Below, piece after piece: positions 6,161 through 13,042 of a stretch of DNA of 13,521 bases. The first letter of the stretch is position 1; each line of letters starts with the position of its first letter. The position numbers and the translations under genes were made by a program. The DNA is from Fimbriiglobus sp. (lineage in GTDB: Bacteria; Planctomycetota; Planctomycetia; Gemmatales; Gemmataceae): assembly GCA_025352585.1 (NCBI GenBank), contig JANXTD010000695.1, positions 1 to 13,521 of the forward strand. Direction: 5' to 3'. The notes under the pieces were generated by a model, which was given only the letters and a program-made list of their open reading frames with translations, did not search any database and was not told the origin of the DNA.

Positions 6161-8395
6161 TCAGGGCACGAGCGGGGCGGACATCAGCCGCTCCGGCGTG
6201 ATCGGCAGGTCGCGGACGCGCTTGCCGGTGGCGTGGTAGACGGCGTTGGCGACTGCCGCGGCGACGCCTGTGATGCCGATCTCGCCGATGCCGTGCGCGC
6301 CCATCGGCGTGTGCGGGTCGGGGTCTCCGACCCAGTACGCCTCCAGGGCCGGCACGTCGGCGTGGACGGGGACCATGTACTCGGCCAGGTCGGCGTTCAC
6401 CAGGCGGCCCGTCCGCGCGTCACGGTGTGTCTCCTCCAGCAGCGCCATGCCGAGGCCCATCGTGATGCCGCCGAGGAACTGGCTGCGGGCCGTCTTGGCG
6501 TTGATGACGCGGCCCACGTCGAACGCCCCGACGAACCGCTTGACGCGTACCGTCCCGAAGTCGGGGTCGACGCGGACCTCGCAGAACTGCGCCCCGTAGG
6601 AATGCATCGACAGCTTCTTGGCCTCGTCGCCCGGCTTGACCTCGGCCTTGGCGTCGAGGCTCTTGCGGCCGGCTCGGGCGAGGATCGCGCCGAACGACTC
6701 GCCGGCCTTGGGGTCGTCGACGCGCGCCAGGCCGCCGTCGCGGAACGCCACGTCCGCGGCCTTCAGCCCCTTCAGCGGCGACCCGTCGGCCTTCTCGACG
6801 AGGGCCAGGAGGGCCGCTTTGAGGGCGGCGACCGCGCCGGCGACCGCGGCCGCGACGCTGACCGTCTGGCTCGACCCGCCGGCCACCATCGCGAACGGCA
6901 GGGCCGTGTCGCCCAGCTCGAACTTGACGCGGTCGGCGGGCAGGCCGAGGAGGTCGGCGGCGATTTGGGACTGGGCGGTGGCCGTGCCCATGCCCATCTC
7001 CTGGCAGCCGCACTGCACCAGTGCCGTGCCGGCGGCGGTGACCTCGACGCGGGCCGACGAGGGGTTGCGGTAGACCGGGTAGTACGCCGACGCCACGCCC
7101 AGGCCGACGAGTAGCCGGCCGTCCTTCATCGAGCCGGGTTCGGGCGTCCGCCGCGCCCAGCCGAATTTCTCGGCCCCGAGCTTGAGCGCCTCCTTGTACT
7201 TGCGCAAGGAGAACGGCGTGCCGCGGGTCGGGTCCTTGTCGGGGTCGTTGCGCAGCCGCAACTCGACGGGGTCGAGCTTAAGCGCGACGGCCAGCTCGTC
7301 CATCGCGCTCTCGAGGGCGAACATGCCGGGGGACTCGCCGGGGCCGCGCATGAACGTCGGCGGGCAGACGTCGAGCTCGATGAGTTCCTGGGCCAGGCGG
7401 ATGTTGGGGCTGGCGTACAGGTGCCGCGCCGGGAAGGTGAACTGCTCGGTGAACGTGTTGGTCGTCGAAGTCGAGGTGCGGCCGGTGTGGATCAGCGCGG
7501 TCAGCTTGCCGCCGGCGTCGGCCCCGAGGGCGACCCGCTGCCGCGTCGGGGTGCGGCCGCCGACGCAGGCGTACACCTGGTCGCGGCCCAGAACGAGCTT
7601 GACCGGCCGGCCGACGACTTTTGCCGCGGTCGCCGCGAGGAAGGCTTGCGGCCACGCCCCGCCCTTGCCCCCGAACCCGCCGCCGACGAACGGGGCCAGC
7701 ACCCGCACGTCGTCGAGCTTCAGGCCGAACCGGGTGGCCAGGTCGTAGCGGACGCCGAAGACGAACTGCGTCGTGTCGTGGACGGTCAGCTTGCCCCCGC
7801 CCCACTCGGCCACGGTGGCGTGCGGCTCGATCGCGTTGTGGTTGTGTTGCGGCGTCGTGTAGGTGTGGTCCACCTTAGCGCCGGCCGCCGCCAGCGCCCC
7901 CTCGGCGTCGCCGACGGTCACTTCCGGCTCCTCCTTTTGCACCTTGTCGGGGACGAAGACGCGGCCCTTCGAGTCGAGCGTCACCTCGGCCGGCTGGGCG
8001 TCGTAGGTCACGCGGACGAGGTGCGCGGCGTACTTGGCCTGGTCGAGCGTCCCGGCGACGACGACGGCGATCGGCTGGCCGTACCAGAAGACCTGGTCGC
8101 TCTGGAGCACCGGGGCCGTCGTCGTCCCGGCGACCGGCTTCGTCTCGCTCGACCCGAACGGCTCCGCGGGGCGGAGCCTCGGGGCGTTCTTGGGCGTGAC
8201 GACGGCCAGCACGCCGGGCGCGCGCTCGGCCGCGGCCGTGTCGAAGGCGGTGACGCGACCCTTGGCGACGGTGCTGGTCACGATCACGGCGTGGGCCAAG
8301 CCCGGCAGGTCGTACTCGGCCGCGAACCGGGCGGTGCCGGTGACCTTCTGGCGGCCGTCCACCCGGTCGAGCGGTTTGCCAACGGCGGGGGTCAT
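6161..8395 (-). CDS. paoC: Aldehyde oxidoreductase molybdenum-binding subunit (PaoC/YagR-like)
   Basis: 744 residues, close to the roughly 730 of E. coli PaoC. It is the catalytic subunit of a xanthine-oxidase-family molybdenum hydroxylase that would oxidise aldehydes or N-heterocycles to acids or hydroxylated products with water. Residues 5-130 form the a/b hammerhead domain ('GKPLDRVDGRQKVTGTARFA'). The two cofactor-binding domains follow, with HNHNAIEPH at 184-192, the glycine loop GGFGGKG at 239-245, FMRGPGE around Arg350, and QCGCQEMGMGTATAQSQIA near 461-479. Glu705 in GIGEIGITG is the expected catalytic base. The C terminus 'NAVYHATGKRVRDLPITPE' is typical of the YagR group rather than true xanthine dehydrogenases. 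The start ATG has GAGG nine bases upstream and follows the FAD gene by 33 bases. There is no signal peptide; export is expected with the Tat-bearing small subunit. The substrate cannot be told from sequence. Confidence 0.93.
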   Translation of the reverse strand: MTPAVGKPLDRVDGRQKVTGTARFAAEYDLPGLAHAVIVTSTVAKGRVTAFDTAAAERAPGVLAVVTPKNAPRLRPAEPFGSSETKPVAGTTTAPVLQSDQVFWYGQPIAVVVAGTLDQAKYAAHLVRVTYDAQPAEVTLDSKGRVFVPDKVQKEEPEVTVGDAEGALAAAGAKVDHTYTTPQHNHNAIEPHATVAEWGGGKLTVHDTTQFVFGVRYDLATRFGLKLDDVRVLAPFVGGGFGGKGGAWPQAFLAATAAKVVGRPVKLVLGRDQVYACVGGRTPTRQRVALGADAGGKLTALIHTGRTSTSTTNTFTEQFTFPARHLYASPNIRLAQELIELDVCPPTFMRGPGESPGMFALESAMDELAVALKLDPVELRLRNDPDKDPTRGTPFSLRKYKEALKLGAEKFGWARRTPEPGSMKDGRLLVGLGVASAYYPVYRNPSSARVEVTAAGTALVQCGCQEMGMGTATAQSQIAADLLGLPADRVKFELGDTALPFAMVAGGSSQTVSVAAAVAGAVAALKAALLALVEKADGSPLKGLKAADVAFRDGGLARVDDPKAGESFGAILARAGRKSLDAKAEVKPGDEAKKLSMHSYGAQFCEVRVDPDFGTVRVKRFVGAFDVGRVINAKTARSQFLGGITMGLGMALLEETHRDARTGRLVNADLAEYMVPVHADVPALEAYWVGDPDPHTPMGAHGIGEIGITGVAAAVANAVYHATGKRVRDLPITPERLMSAPLVP

Positions 8396-8428
8396 GGCGT
8401 CGTCCTCACAGGAGCTTTCGGGACAGTG

Positions 8429-9412
8429 TCAGCCGGCCGCGACGGTCTCGAGCGCCCGCACGATCACGCGCCGCACCAGCGCGACTTTGAAGCCGTTGAA
8501 GGTCCGCGGCACCGCGCCCTTCGTGGCCACCTCGGCGGCGGCGGCGAACGCCTCGGCCGTCGGCTTCTGGCCGACCAGGAGTTTTTCGGCGTCCGGCACG
8601 CGCCAGGGCTTCGTGGCCACGCCTCCGAGCGCGACGCGGGCCGCCGTGACGACCCCGCCGGCCACTTCGAGGACCACCGCCGCGGACGCCAGGGCGAACT
8701 GGTAGCTCGCCCGGTCGCGCACCTTCAAGTAGTGCGACTTCGCCGCGCCGGGCAACGCCGGCCACTCGACGCCGACGATCAACTCGCCGTGCTCAAGCAC
8801 CGTCTCGCGCTCCGGCGTCTCGCCCGGCACGAGGTAGAAGTCGGCGAAGGGGATGGCCCGCTCCCCCTTGGGGCCCTGCGTCTTGATCGTGACATCCAGC
8901 ACGGCCATCGCCACGCACATGTCCGAGGCGCTCGTGGCGATGCACGACTCGCTCCCGCCGAGGACGGCGTTGCCGCGGTTGTGCCCGCCGAGGGCCGCGC
9001 ACCCCGAACCCGGCTGGCGCTTGTTGCACGCCGAGACCCCGTCGCGGAAGTAGGCGCACCGAGTCCGCTGGAGCAGGTTGCCGCCGACGGTGGCCGCGTT
9101 GCGGAGCTGCGGCGACGCTCCGGACAGCAGCGCCTCCGATAGCACGGGGAATCGCGCCAGGACGGCGGCGTGGTAGGCGAGGTCGCTGTTGCGGACGTTC
9201 GCCCCCACGGCGAGGCCGCCGCCGGCAACCGCCTCGATTTTGTCAAAGGGGAGGCGGCCGACATCGACCAGCGTGTCGGGCGTTTCGACGTGCAGCTTCA
9301 TCAAGTCGAGCAGGGTCGTCCCGCCGGCCAGGAACTTCGCGCCAGGGGACGCGGTGACCATCTTCACGGCGGCGGCGGCCCCGGCGGCGCGGGCGTAGTC
9401 GAACGGGTTCAT
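8429..9412 (-). CDS. paoB: Aldehyde oxidoreductase FAD-binding subunit with 4Fe-4S site (PaoB/YagS-like)
   Basis: 327 residues; E. coli PaoB has 318. It carries the FAD that passes electrons from the iron-sulfur subunit to the final acceptor. The N-terminal FAD_binding_5 domain shows FLAGGTTLLDLMK at 27-39 and 'RNAATVGGNLLQRTRC' at 104-119. A cysteine-rich insertion follows with Cys119, Cys129, Cys138, Cys157 and Cys166. This insertion is the hallmark of PaoB and 4-hydroxybenzoyl-CoA-reductase-like subunits that bind an extra [4Fe-4S] cluster, and is absent from ordinary xanthine dehydrogenase FAD subunits. The C-terminal CO_deh_flav_C domain covers about 222-325. The ATG at 9412 overlaps the stop of the small-subunit gene by four bases (ATGA) and has GAGGG seven bases upstream, so translation is coupled. 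All expected motifs are present. Confidence 0.93.
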   Translation of the reverse strand: MNPFDYARAAGAAAAVKMVTASPGAKFLAGGTTLLDLMKLHVETPDTLVDVGRLPFDKIEAVAGGGLAVGANVRNSDLAYHAAVLARFPVLSEALLSGASPQLRNAATVGGNLLQRTRCAYFRDGVSACNKRQPGSGCAALGGHNRGNAVLGGSESCIATSASDMCVAMAVLDVTIKTQGPKGERAIPFADFYLVPGETPERETVLEHGELIVGVEWPALPGAAKSHYLKVRDRASYQFALASAAVVLEVAGGVVTAARVALGGVATKPWRVPDAEKLLVGQKPTAEAFAAAAEVATKGAVPRTFNGFKVALVRRVIVRALETVAAG

Positions 9413-10014
9413 CGCGCTTCCCTCGCGGCCAGCCGGACTTCCTGAACGGCCGCGACGATGTTCGGGTACGCCCCGCAGCGGCACAGGTTGCCGCTCATCT
9501 GCTCGCGGACCTCGTCGTCCGTCGTCGCGTGGCCTTCCTGGAGCAGCCCCACGGCCGAGCAGAGTTGCCCCGGCGTACAGTAGCCGCACTGGAAGGCGTC
9601 GTACTTGATGAACGCCGCCTGGAGCGGGTGCAGGGCGTCCCCGGTGGCCAGCCCCTCGACCGTCCGCACGGGGCTACCGGCGACCGACGCGGCCAGGGTC
9701 AGGCAGGAGTTCACCCGCCGGCCGTCCACGAGCACCGTGCAGGCCCCGCACTGGCCGTGGTCGCAACCCTTCTTCGTCCCGGTGAGGTGCAAGACCTCCC
9801 GCAGGGCGTCGAGCAGCGAGATCCGCGGGTCGAGGGTGAGGGCGTGGTCCTGGCCGTTGATCGAGAGTTGGACCGGGATCGCCCGGCCCGGCCCGGCCGG
9901 CGGTTCGGCCGCCGCGACACCGGGACTGGCCGCCGAGAGGAGGGCGACGCCGAGGCCGCCGGCCGCGACTCCCTGGATGAAGTCGCGGCGATCGGGGTCA
10001 GGGTCGGGCGGCAT
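9409..10014 (-). CDS. paoA: Aldehyde oxidoreductase 2Fe-2S subunit with Tat signal (PaoA/YagT-like)
   Basis: 201 residues. It holds two [2Fe-2S] clusters that relay electrons from the molybdenum centre to FAD. The N terminus DRRDFIQGVAAGGLG is a twin-arginine signal (Arg9-Arg10). A hydrophobic stretch and an alanine-rich cleavage region around 'SPGVAAAE' at 30-37 follow. The plant-ferredoxin-type cluster uses Cys84, Cys89, Cys92 and Cys104 (GCDHGQCGACTVLVDG). The helical [2Fe-2S]-binding domain uses Cys143, Cys146, Cys178 and Cys180 (QCGYCTPGQ, NLCRCGAYPNIV). The start ATG is fixed by a strong GGAGG six bases upstream and lies only 13 bases after the MocA-like stop. A longer in-frame extension upstream lacks a ribosome site and would bury the Tat motif. 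As in E. coli PaoABC, the signal on this subunit probably exports the whole folded complex. Confidence 0.94.
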   Translation of the reverse strand: MPPDPDPDRRDFIQGVAAGGLGVALLSAASPGVAAAEPPAGPGRAIPVQLSINGQDHALTLDPRISLLDALREVLHLTGTKKGCDHGQCGACTVLVDGRRVNSCLTLAASVAGSPVRTVEGLATGDALHPLQAAFIKYDAFQCGYCTPGQLCSAVGLLQEGHATTDDEVREQMSGNLCRCGAYPNIVAAVQEVRLAAREAR

Positions 10015-10027
10015 GGGACTCCTCCGC

Positions 10028-10621
10028 TTAGGGGGCGGGCGACGGCGTCGCCCAGCGTTCGTAATCGGCCGGCGTGTCGAAATCGATCGCCCCCGCCGGG
10101 AAGGGGACGACCACCACACCGGTCGGGTCGCGGGCCAACACCTGCTTCGCGCCCGCGGCCGGGTCCAGCGCGAGCAGGGCCGGGAAGCACTGCCGGGCGA
10201 ACACCGCCGGCACCCCGATCGACCCCGCGTAGCCCGACGCCGCCATTGGCAACCCGGACGCGGTGTGGGCGTCGAGCAAACTCCTCAGAGACGCCGCGTC
10301 GATGAACGGCTGGTCGGCGAGCAAAAACAGGGCCACCTCCGCGGACTCCGGTGCCGCCACGATTCCGGCGCGAACGGAGGTGCCCGGCCCGTCGGCCCAG
10401 TCCGGGTTGACCACGACCGTCACAGGGAGGCCGGTCAACTCGGCTGTGACGCGCTCCGCCGCCGCTCCCACGACGACGATTACGGGATCGCACCCGGCGT
10501 CGAGCGCGGTTTCCGCCGCGTGGCGGACCAGACTCCGCCCGCGGAACGGCAGGAGTTGCTTGGGCCGGCCCATGCGGCTCGACCCGCCGGCCGCCAACAC
10601 GATCGCGGCGACCGGCATCAT
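10028..10621 (-). CDS. mocA: Molybdenum cofactor cytidylyltransferase, MocA-like NTP transferase
   Basis: 197 residues (E. coli MocA: 192). It is predicted to join CTP to Mo-molybdopterin, giving molybdopterin cytosine dinucleotide, the cofactor form used by PaoC-type enzymes. The nucleotide-binding loop LAAGGSSRMGRPKQLLPF lies at 9-26. The metal/nucleotide motif LADQPF is at 101-106; the LADQP version is typical of MocA/PucB-type proteins rather than MobA. 'GSIGVPAVF' at 133-141 and 'IDFDTPADY' near the C terminus complete the fold. The ATG at 10621 overlaps the xdhC-like stop by four bases (ATGA) and has GGAGG seven bases upstream; a second ATG follows at once at 10618. A GTP-using MobA or a purine-catabolism PucB role is possible, but operon context favours MocA. 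Confidence 0.88.
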   Translation of the reverse strand: MMPVAAIVLAAGGSSRMGRPKQLLPFRGRSLVRHAAETALDAGCDPVIVVVGAAAERVTAELTGLPVTVVVNPDWADGPGTSVRAGIVAAPESAEVALFLLADQPFIDAASLRSLLDAHTASGLPMAASGYAGSIGVPAVFARQCFPALLALDPAAGAKQVLARDPTGVVVVPFPAGAIDFDTPADYERWATPSPAP

Positions 10622-11727
10622 GTCACGGCCTCCAGCGGGCGGCAGTGGATCGGCCCGCTGCGGTGGCGGAGCGGCTTCGCGTCCCGGCCGGAGAGGGCGG
10701 CCCGCGACTCGGCGACAATGGCGAGAGCGATTTCGGCCGGCGTGTCGGCCCCGAGGTCCAGGCCGACGGGGGCGTACAAACGGGCGAGCCGATCCGGCGT
10801 GGGGGTGTAACCGTCGGCCGCCAGTTCGCCGAGCAGGGCGTCGGTTCGCCGCCGCGGGCCGAGGACGCCGACGTAGCCGACGGGCGAGTCGAGCAGGCCG
10901 CGCAGGAAGCGGCGGTCGTCGCCCTGGTTGTGCGACATGACCACGGCCGCGCCGCCCGGCTCCAGCCGGGCGTACTCGGCGACGGCGTCCGGCGGGCAGA
11001 CCACGACATCGTCCGCGAGTGGGAAGCAGCCGCGGGGGGCCGTCGGTCCGCGCGGGTCGCAGACGGTCACGTGCCAGCCGAGTTGCTTGGCCAGCGCGAC
11101 CACCGGCACGGCGTCCGGGCCGGCCCCGCAGACGACGAACGCGAGCGGCGGGCGGACCAGCTCGAAGACGACTTCGGCCGGCCCAATCGCGGCGTAGTCG
11201 GACCGACCCCACTCGAGGGCGTCGGCGGCCCCGCGGGCGACGGCGGCGGCGAACGAAGGGTCGGCAAAGTTGTGTGCGACCGAGTCGCCGCCGTGGGTCA
11301 GCCACCCTCCGACGCCCGGACCCTGAATCACGCGGGCGAGGACGCCGGGGCGGCGCGCGCGCAGGCCGTCGCGCAAGAACGGGAAGAAGCCGGGCGGCGC
11401 GTCCGGGGTGACGCGCTCCAGCAACACGTCCACGACGCCGTTGCAGCCGAGGCCGAACGCCCACTCGCCGTCGGCCTCGGCCCCGGTGTCGTACCGGACG
11501 ACCGTCGGGCCGGCCTCGGTGCGCCACCACGCCTTTTTGGCCACGTCCCCTTCGAGACAGCCGCCGCTAATCAACCCGACCCGCGGCCCGTCCGGGCAGA
11601 GCAGCAGCCGCGCCCCCGGCCTCCGGTACGCCGACCCGGACACGCGCACAACAGTCGCCAGCACGGCCGGCACGCCCCGCCGGGCGGCGTCGTCGGCGGC
11701 GTCGAGAATGGCCTGCAGTTCATTCAC
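10618..11727 (-). CDS. xdhC: XdhC/CoxI family molybdenum cofactor chaperone (PaoD-like)
   Basis: 369 residues from a GTG start. Proteins of this family bind the molybdenum cofactor, protect it, promote its sulfuration and hand it to the large subunit. The N-terminal XdhC_CoxI domain covers about 8-105, with 'VRVSGSAYRRPGARLL' and GLISGGCLEGDV at 51-62; Cys57 is the conserved cysteine. The C-terminal XdhC Rossmann domain starts at FVVCGAGPDAVPVVALA (197-213) and continues with VCDPRG, 'VVMSHNQGDDRRFL' and 'YVGVLGPRRR'. The GTG at 11727 is preferred because homology begins at 'NELQAILDA' and a G-rich stretch precedes it. An upstream ATG at 11811 would add 28 unrelated residues and lies only six bases from the insertion sequence. 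It is the first gene of the five-gene operon. Confidence 0.9.
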   Translation of the reverse strand: MNELQAILDAADDAARRGVPAVLATVVRVSGSAYRRPGARLLLCPDGPRVGLISGGCLEGDVAKKAWWRTEAGPTVVRYDTGAEADGEWAFGLGCNGVVDVLLERVTPDAPPGFFPFLRDGLRARRPGVLARVIQGPGVGGWLTHGGDSVAHNFADPSFAAAVARGAADALEWGRSDYAAIGPAEVVFELVRPPLAFVVCGAGPDAVPVVALAKQLGWHVTVCDPRGPTAPRGCFPLADDVVVCPPDAVAEYARLEPGGAAVVMSHNQGDDRRFLRGLLDSPVGYVGVLGPRRRTDALLGELAADGYTPTPDRLARLYAPVGLDLGADTPAEIALAIVAESRAALSGRDAKPLRHRSGPIHCRPLEAVT

Positions 11728-11816
11728 GGTTGCCCCACCCCCGGCCGCCTCACACTTGTGGCGCGCGGGGAACAGCAAACGGCGCGCCCGGATTCCGACG
11801 GCCGACGGCATGACTA

Positions 11817-11844
11817 GCGCTCTATCACGTTTTAGTTGTCGGGT
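11817..11844 (+). repeat. Left terminal inverted repeat of the IS630 element
   Basis: It begins GCGCTCTATCACGTTTT just inside the TA at 11815 and ends in GTCGGGT. It pairs with the right end at about 22 of 28 positions; mismatches are at positions 2, 8, 17 and 19-21. The TGA that would close the restored transposase frame (11825-11827) lies inside this repeat. Confidence 0.9.
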
Positions 11845-12510
11845 AGACCGATTTCAGTTTGCAGCAGGCGTCGTCGATTTTCATCTGCCAGTCGACGACG
11901 CGTTGCGTGGAGTTCACATCGCTCGACCAGGCGGCCGTAGCGTCTCGATGTCGCCGAACCGGCGTCCCGTCACGCACTGCCGCGTCATGGAACTGAGTTC
12001 ATTCTCCGCCACGTTCAGCCAACTGCCGTGCTTCGGCGTGTAGCAGAATCCGATCCGTCGAACCAACGCCCGCGCACGCTCGGGCTCGAACGCCTCGTAA
12101 AACGCCCCGGCCGTATGCGTGTTCAGGTTGTCGCACACCACGATCACCTTGGCGAACGTCGCATAACGCCCCTCCAGCAACCGGGCCATCTCGACCGCCC
12201 AATCGACCTTCGTCCGTCGCTCCCGAACAGCCACCTCACGCCAGCCCGCCAACGGCTCGGCGAACAGAAAAATCGCCGCCGTCCCCGCCCGCTCGTACTC
12301 GTAATCGATCCGCCTCGCGTGGCCCTTCGTCGCGGCCACCGGCACCCGCGTCTCCTTCAGCAAGTGCACCGCTTGCTCGTCCATGCACAGCACCGGGACC
12401 CGCGGGTCGTAGCGCTTCGCGTAGGTGTCCAGCACGTTCTCCATCGCCGCAGCGAACTCGCCGTCTACAGCGGGAGGAATCACCCAGTACTCGATCTTCC
12501 GGTTGGTCAT
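11825..12510 (-). pseudogene. IS630 transposase, ORF B (DDE catalytic part), C terminus frameshifted
   Basis: From ATG 12510 the frame encodes 198 residues with the complete DDE set. Asp44 lies in VLCMDEQAVHLL, Asp127 in VIVVCDNLNTHT, and Glu169 in YTPKHGSWLNVAENEL. These are the metal-binding residues of IS630/mariner-type transposases. The frame stops at 11914 after 'DIETLRPPGRAM'. One frame away the expected tail continues as 'AAWSSDVNSTQRVVDWQ' and 'CCKLKSVYP', ending at TGA 11825-11827 in the left inverted repeat. A net loss of one base (or a slightly longer deletion) near 11935-11945 therefore cost about 36 C-terminal residues. Whether the truncated enzyme still works is unknown; the active-site residues are all retained. 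Confidence 0.82.
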
Positions 12511-12941
12511 GCCGTTTTTTCGAGCGTGCGACGCACCGTCTCGTAGCTCACGCCCGCCACGAGTCCCAACTCGACGACCTTGCGGGCCAGCAGTCGCAGC
12601 GTCCAGTTCCTGTAACCCTTGGGCGGCGACCCCAGCCGCATCGCAATGATGCGGACTTCCTGATCGCCGTCCAGCAACTTGGCCACCGGACGTTCGGCCC
12701 GGTTCAACGCGGCCTCGAACCCGTGCTCGCACACCCGCCCGCGAAGCCGCTCCACGGTCCGCGTCCGGCACGAGAAGGCCTCGGCGATTGCCGCGTCGGT
12801 CCAGTCCGTGCCGTCCGTATCGGCCTTGAGCAGGATCTGCGCGCGGCGGACTTTCTGGCCCGTGCCTTTGAGCTTCTTGACCACCTCCGATGCCTCCGCC
12901 CGCTCGTCCGCAGTCAGTCGAACGATATACTTTTTCTGCAT
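12507..12941 (-). CDS. IS630 transposase, ORF A (helix-turn-helix DNA-binding part)
   Basis: 144 residues from ATG 12941, which has AGAGG about nine bases upstream; an in-frame extension to 12992 would read into the inverted repeat. The N terminus 'MQKKYIVRLTADERAEA' and the following helices at about 15-75 ('DAAIAEAFSCRTRTVERLR') are the HTH that binds the element's ends. A second winged-helix part contains 'GSPPKGYRNWTLRLLARKVVE' and 'SYETVRRTL'. The frame ends LEKTA-stop at 12507. That TGA overlaps the ATG of the catalytic frame by four bases, and six A's lie just before it. Full transposase is probably made by slippage on the A run or by coupled restart; both are known for IS families. 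Confidence 0.88.
   Translation of the reverse strand: MQKKYIVRLTADERAEASEVVKKLKGTGQKVRRAQILLKADTDGTDWTDAAIAEAFSCRTRTVERLRGRVCEHGFEAALNRAERPVAKLLDGDQEVRIIAMRLGSPPKGYRNWTLRLLARKVVELGLVAGVSYETVRRTLEKTA
12515..12520 (-). promoter_or_regulatory. A6 slippery run at the ORF A/ORF B junction
   Basis: The minus strand reads CTC GAAAAAACGGCATGA here. A one-base backward slip on the six A's turns LEKTA-stop into LEKNGMTNRKIEYW, joining the HTH frame to the catalytic frame without loss of homology. The heptamer is not the ideal X XXY YYZ phase, so slippage of a single tRNA-Lys or of RNA polymerase would be needed. The adjacent ATGA overlap offers an alternative route. Confidence 0.5.
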
Positions 12942-12991
12942 AGCACACCTCTGTATGCCGGAATCATCGACCATTGCACTCGTCTGTTGCA

Positions 12992-13019
12992 ACCCGACTT
13001 TTTAAACGTGACAGAGCAC
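12992..13019 (-). repeat. Right terminal inverted repeat of the IS630 element
   Basis: Read on the minus strand from 13019, it begins GTGCTCTGTCACGTTTA and ends in GTCGGGT, matching the left end. TA at 13020-13021 completes the target duplication. The transposase start lies about 50 bases inside this end. Confidence 0.9.
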
Positions 13020-13042
13020 TACTGACCGGCAGGTGTGGAAGG

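Larger units (their letters stand above)
11815..13021 (-). mobile_element. IS630-family insertion sequence with TA target duplication
   Basis: A 1,203-bp element spans 11817-13019. Its terminal inverted repeats are imperfect but clear, about 22 of 28 positions (GCGCTCTATCACGTTTT against GTGCTCTGTCACGTTTA, later both GTCGGGT). It is flanked by TA at 11815-11816 and 13020-13021, the two-base duplication typical of IS630/Tc1-mariner elements. Inside are two overlapping minus-strand transposase frames. The size fits the family. The element lies about 90 bases upstream of the xdhC-like start in the same orientation, and its right end lies 21 bases beyond the stop of a second IS630-type transposase. 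The second frame is damaged near its end, so the copy may no longer move by itself. Confidence 0.93.

Noticed and set aside
6161..8395. True xanthine dehydrogenase large subunit
   Set aside because: The separate FAD subunit has the PaoB-type cysteine insertion, the small subunit has a Tat signal and a MocA-like gene is present. These point to the aldehyde oxidoreductase group.
7421..9142. Plus-strand open frame of 573 codons across the paoC and paoB genes
   Set aside because: It lies opposite two clearly conserved enzyme genes and shows only mirrored codon bias.
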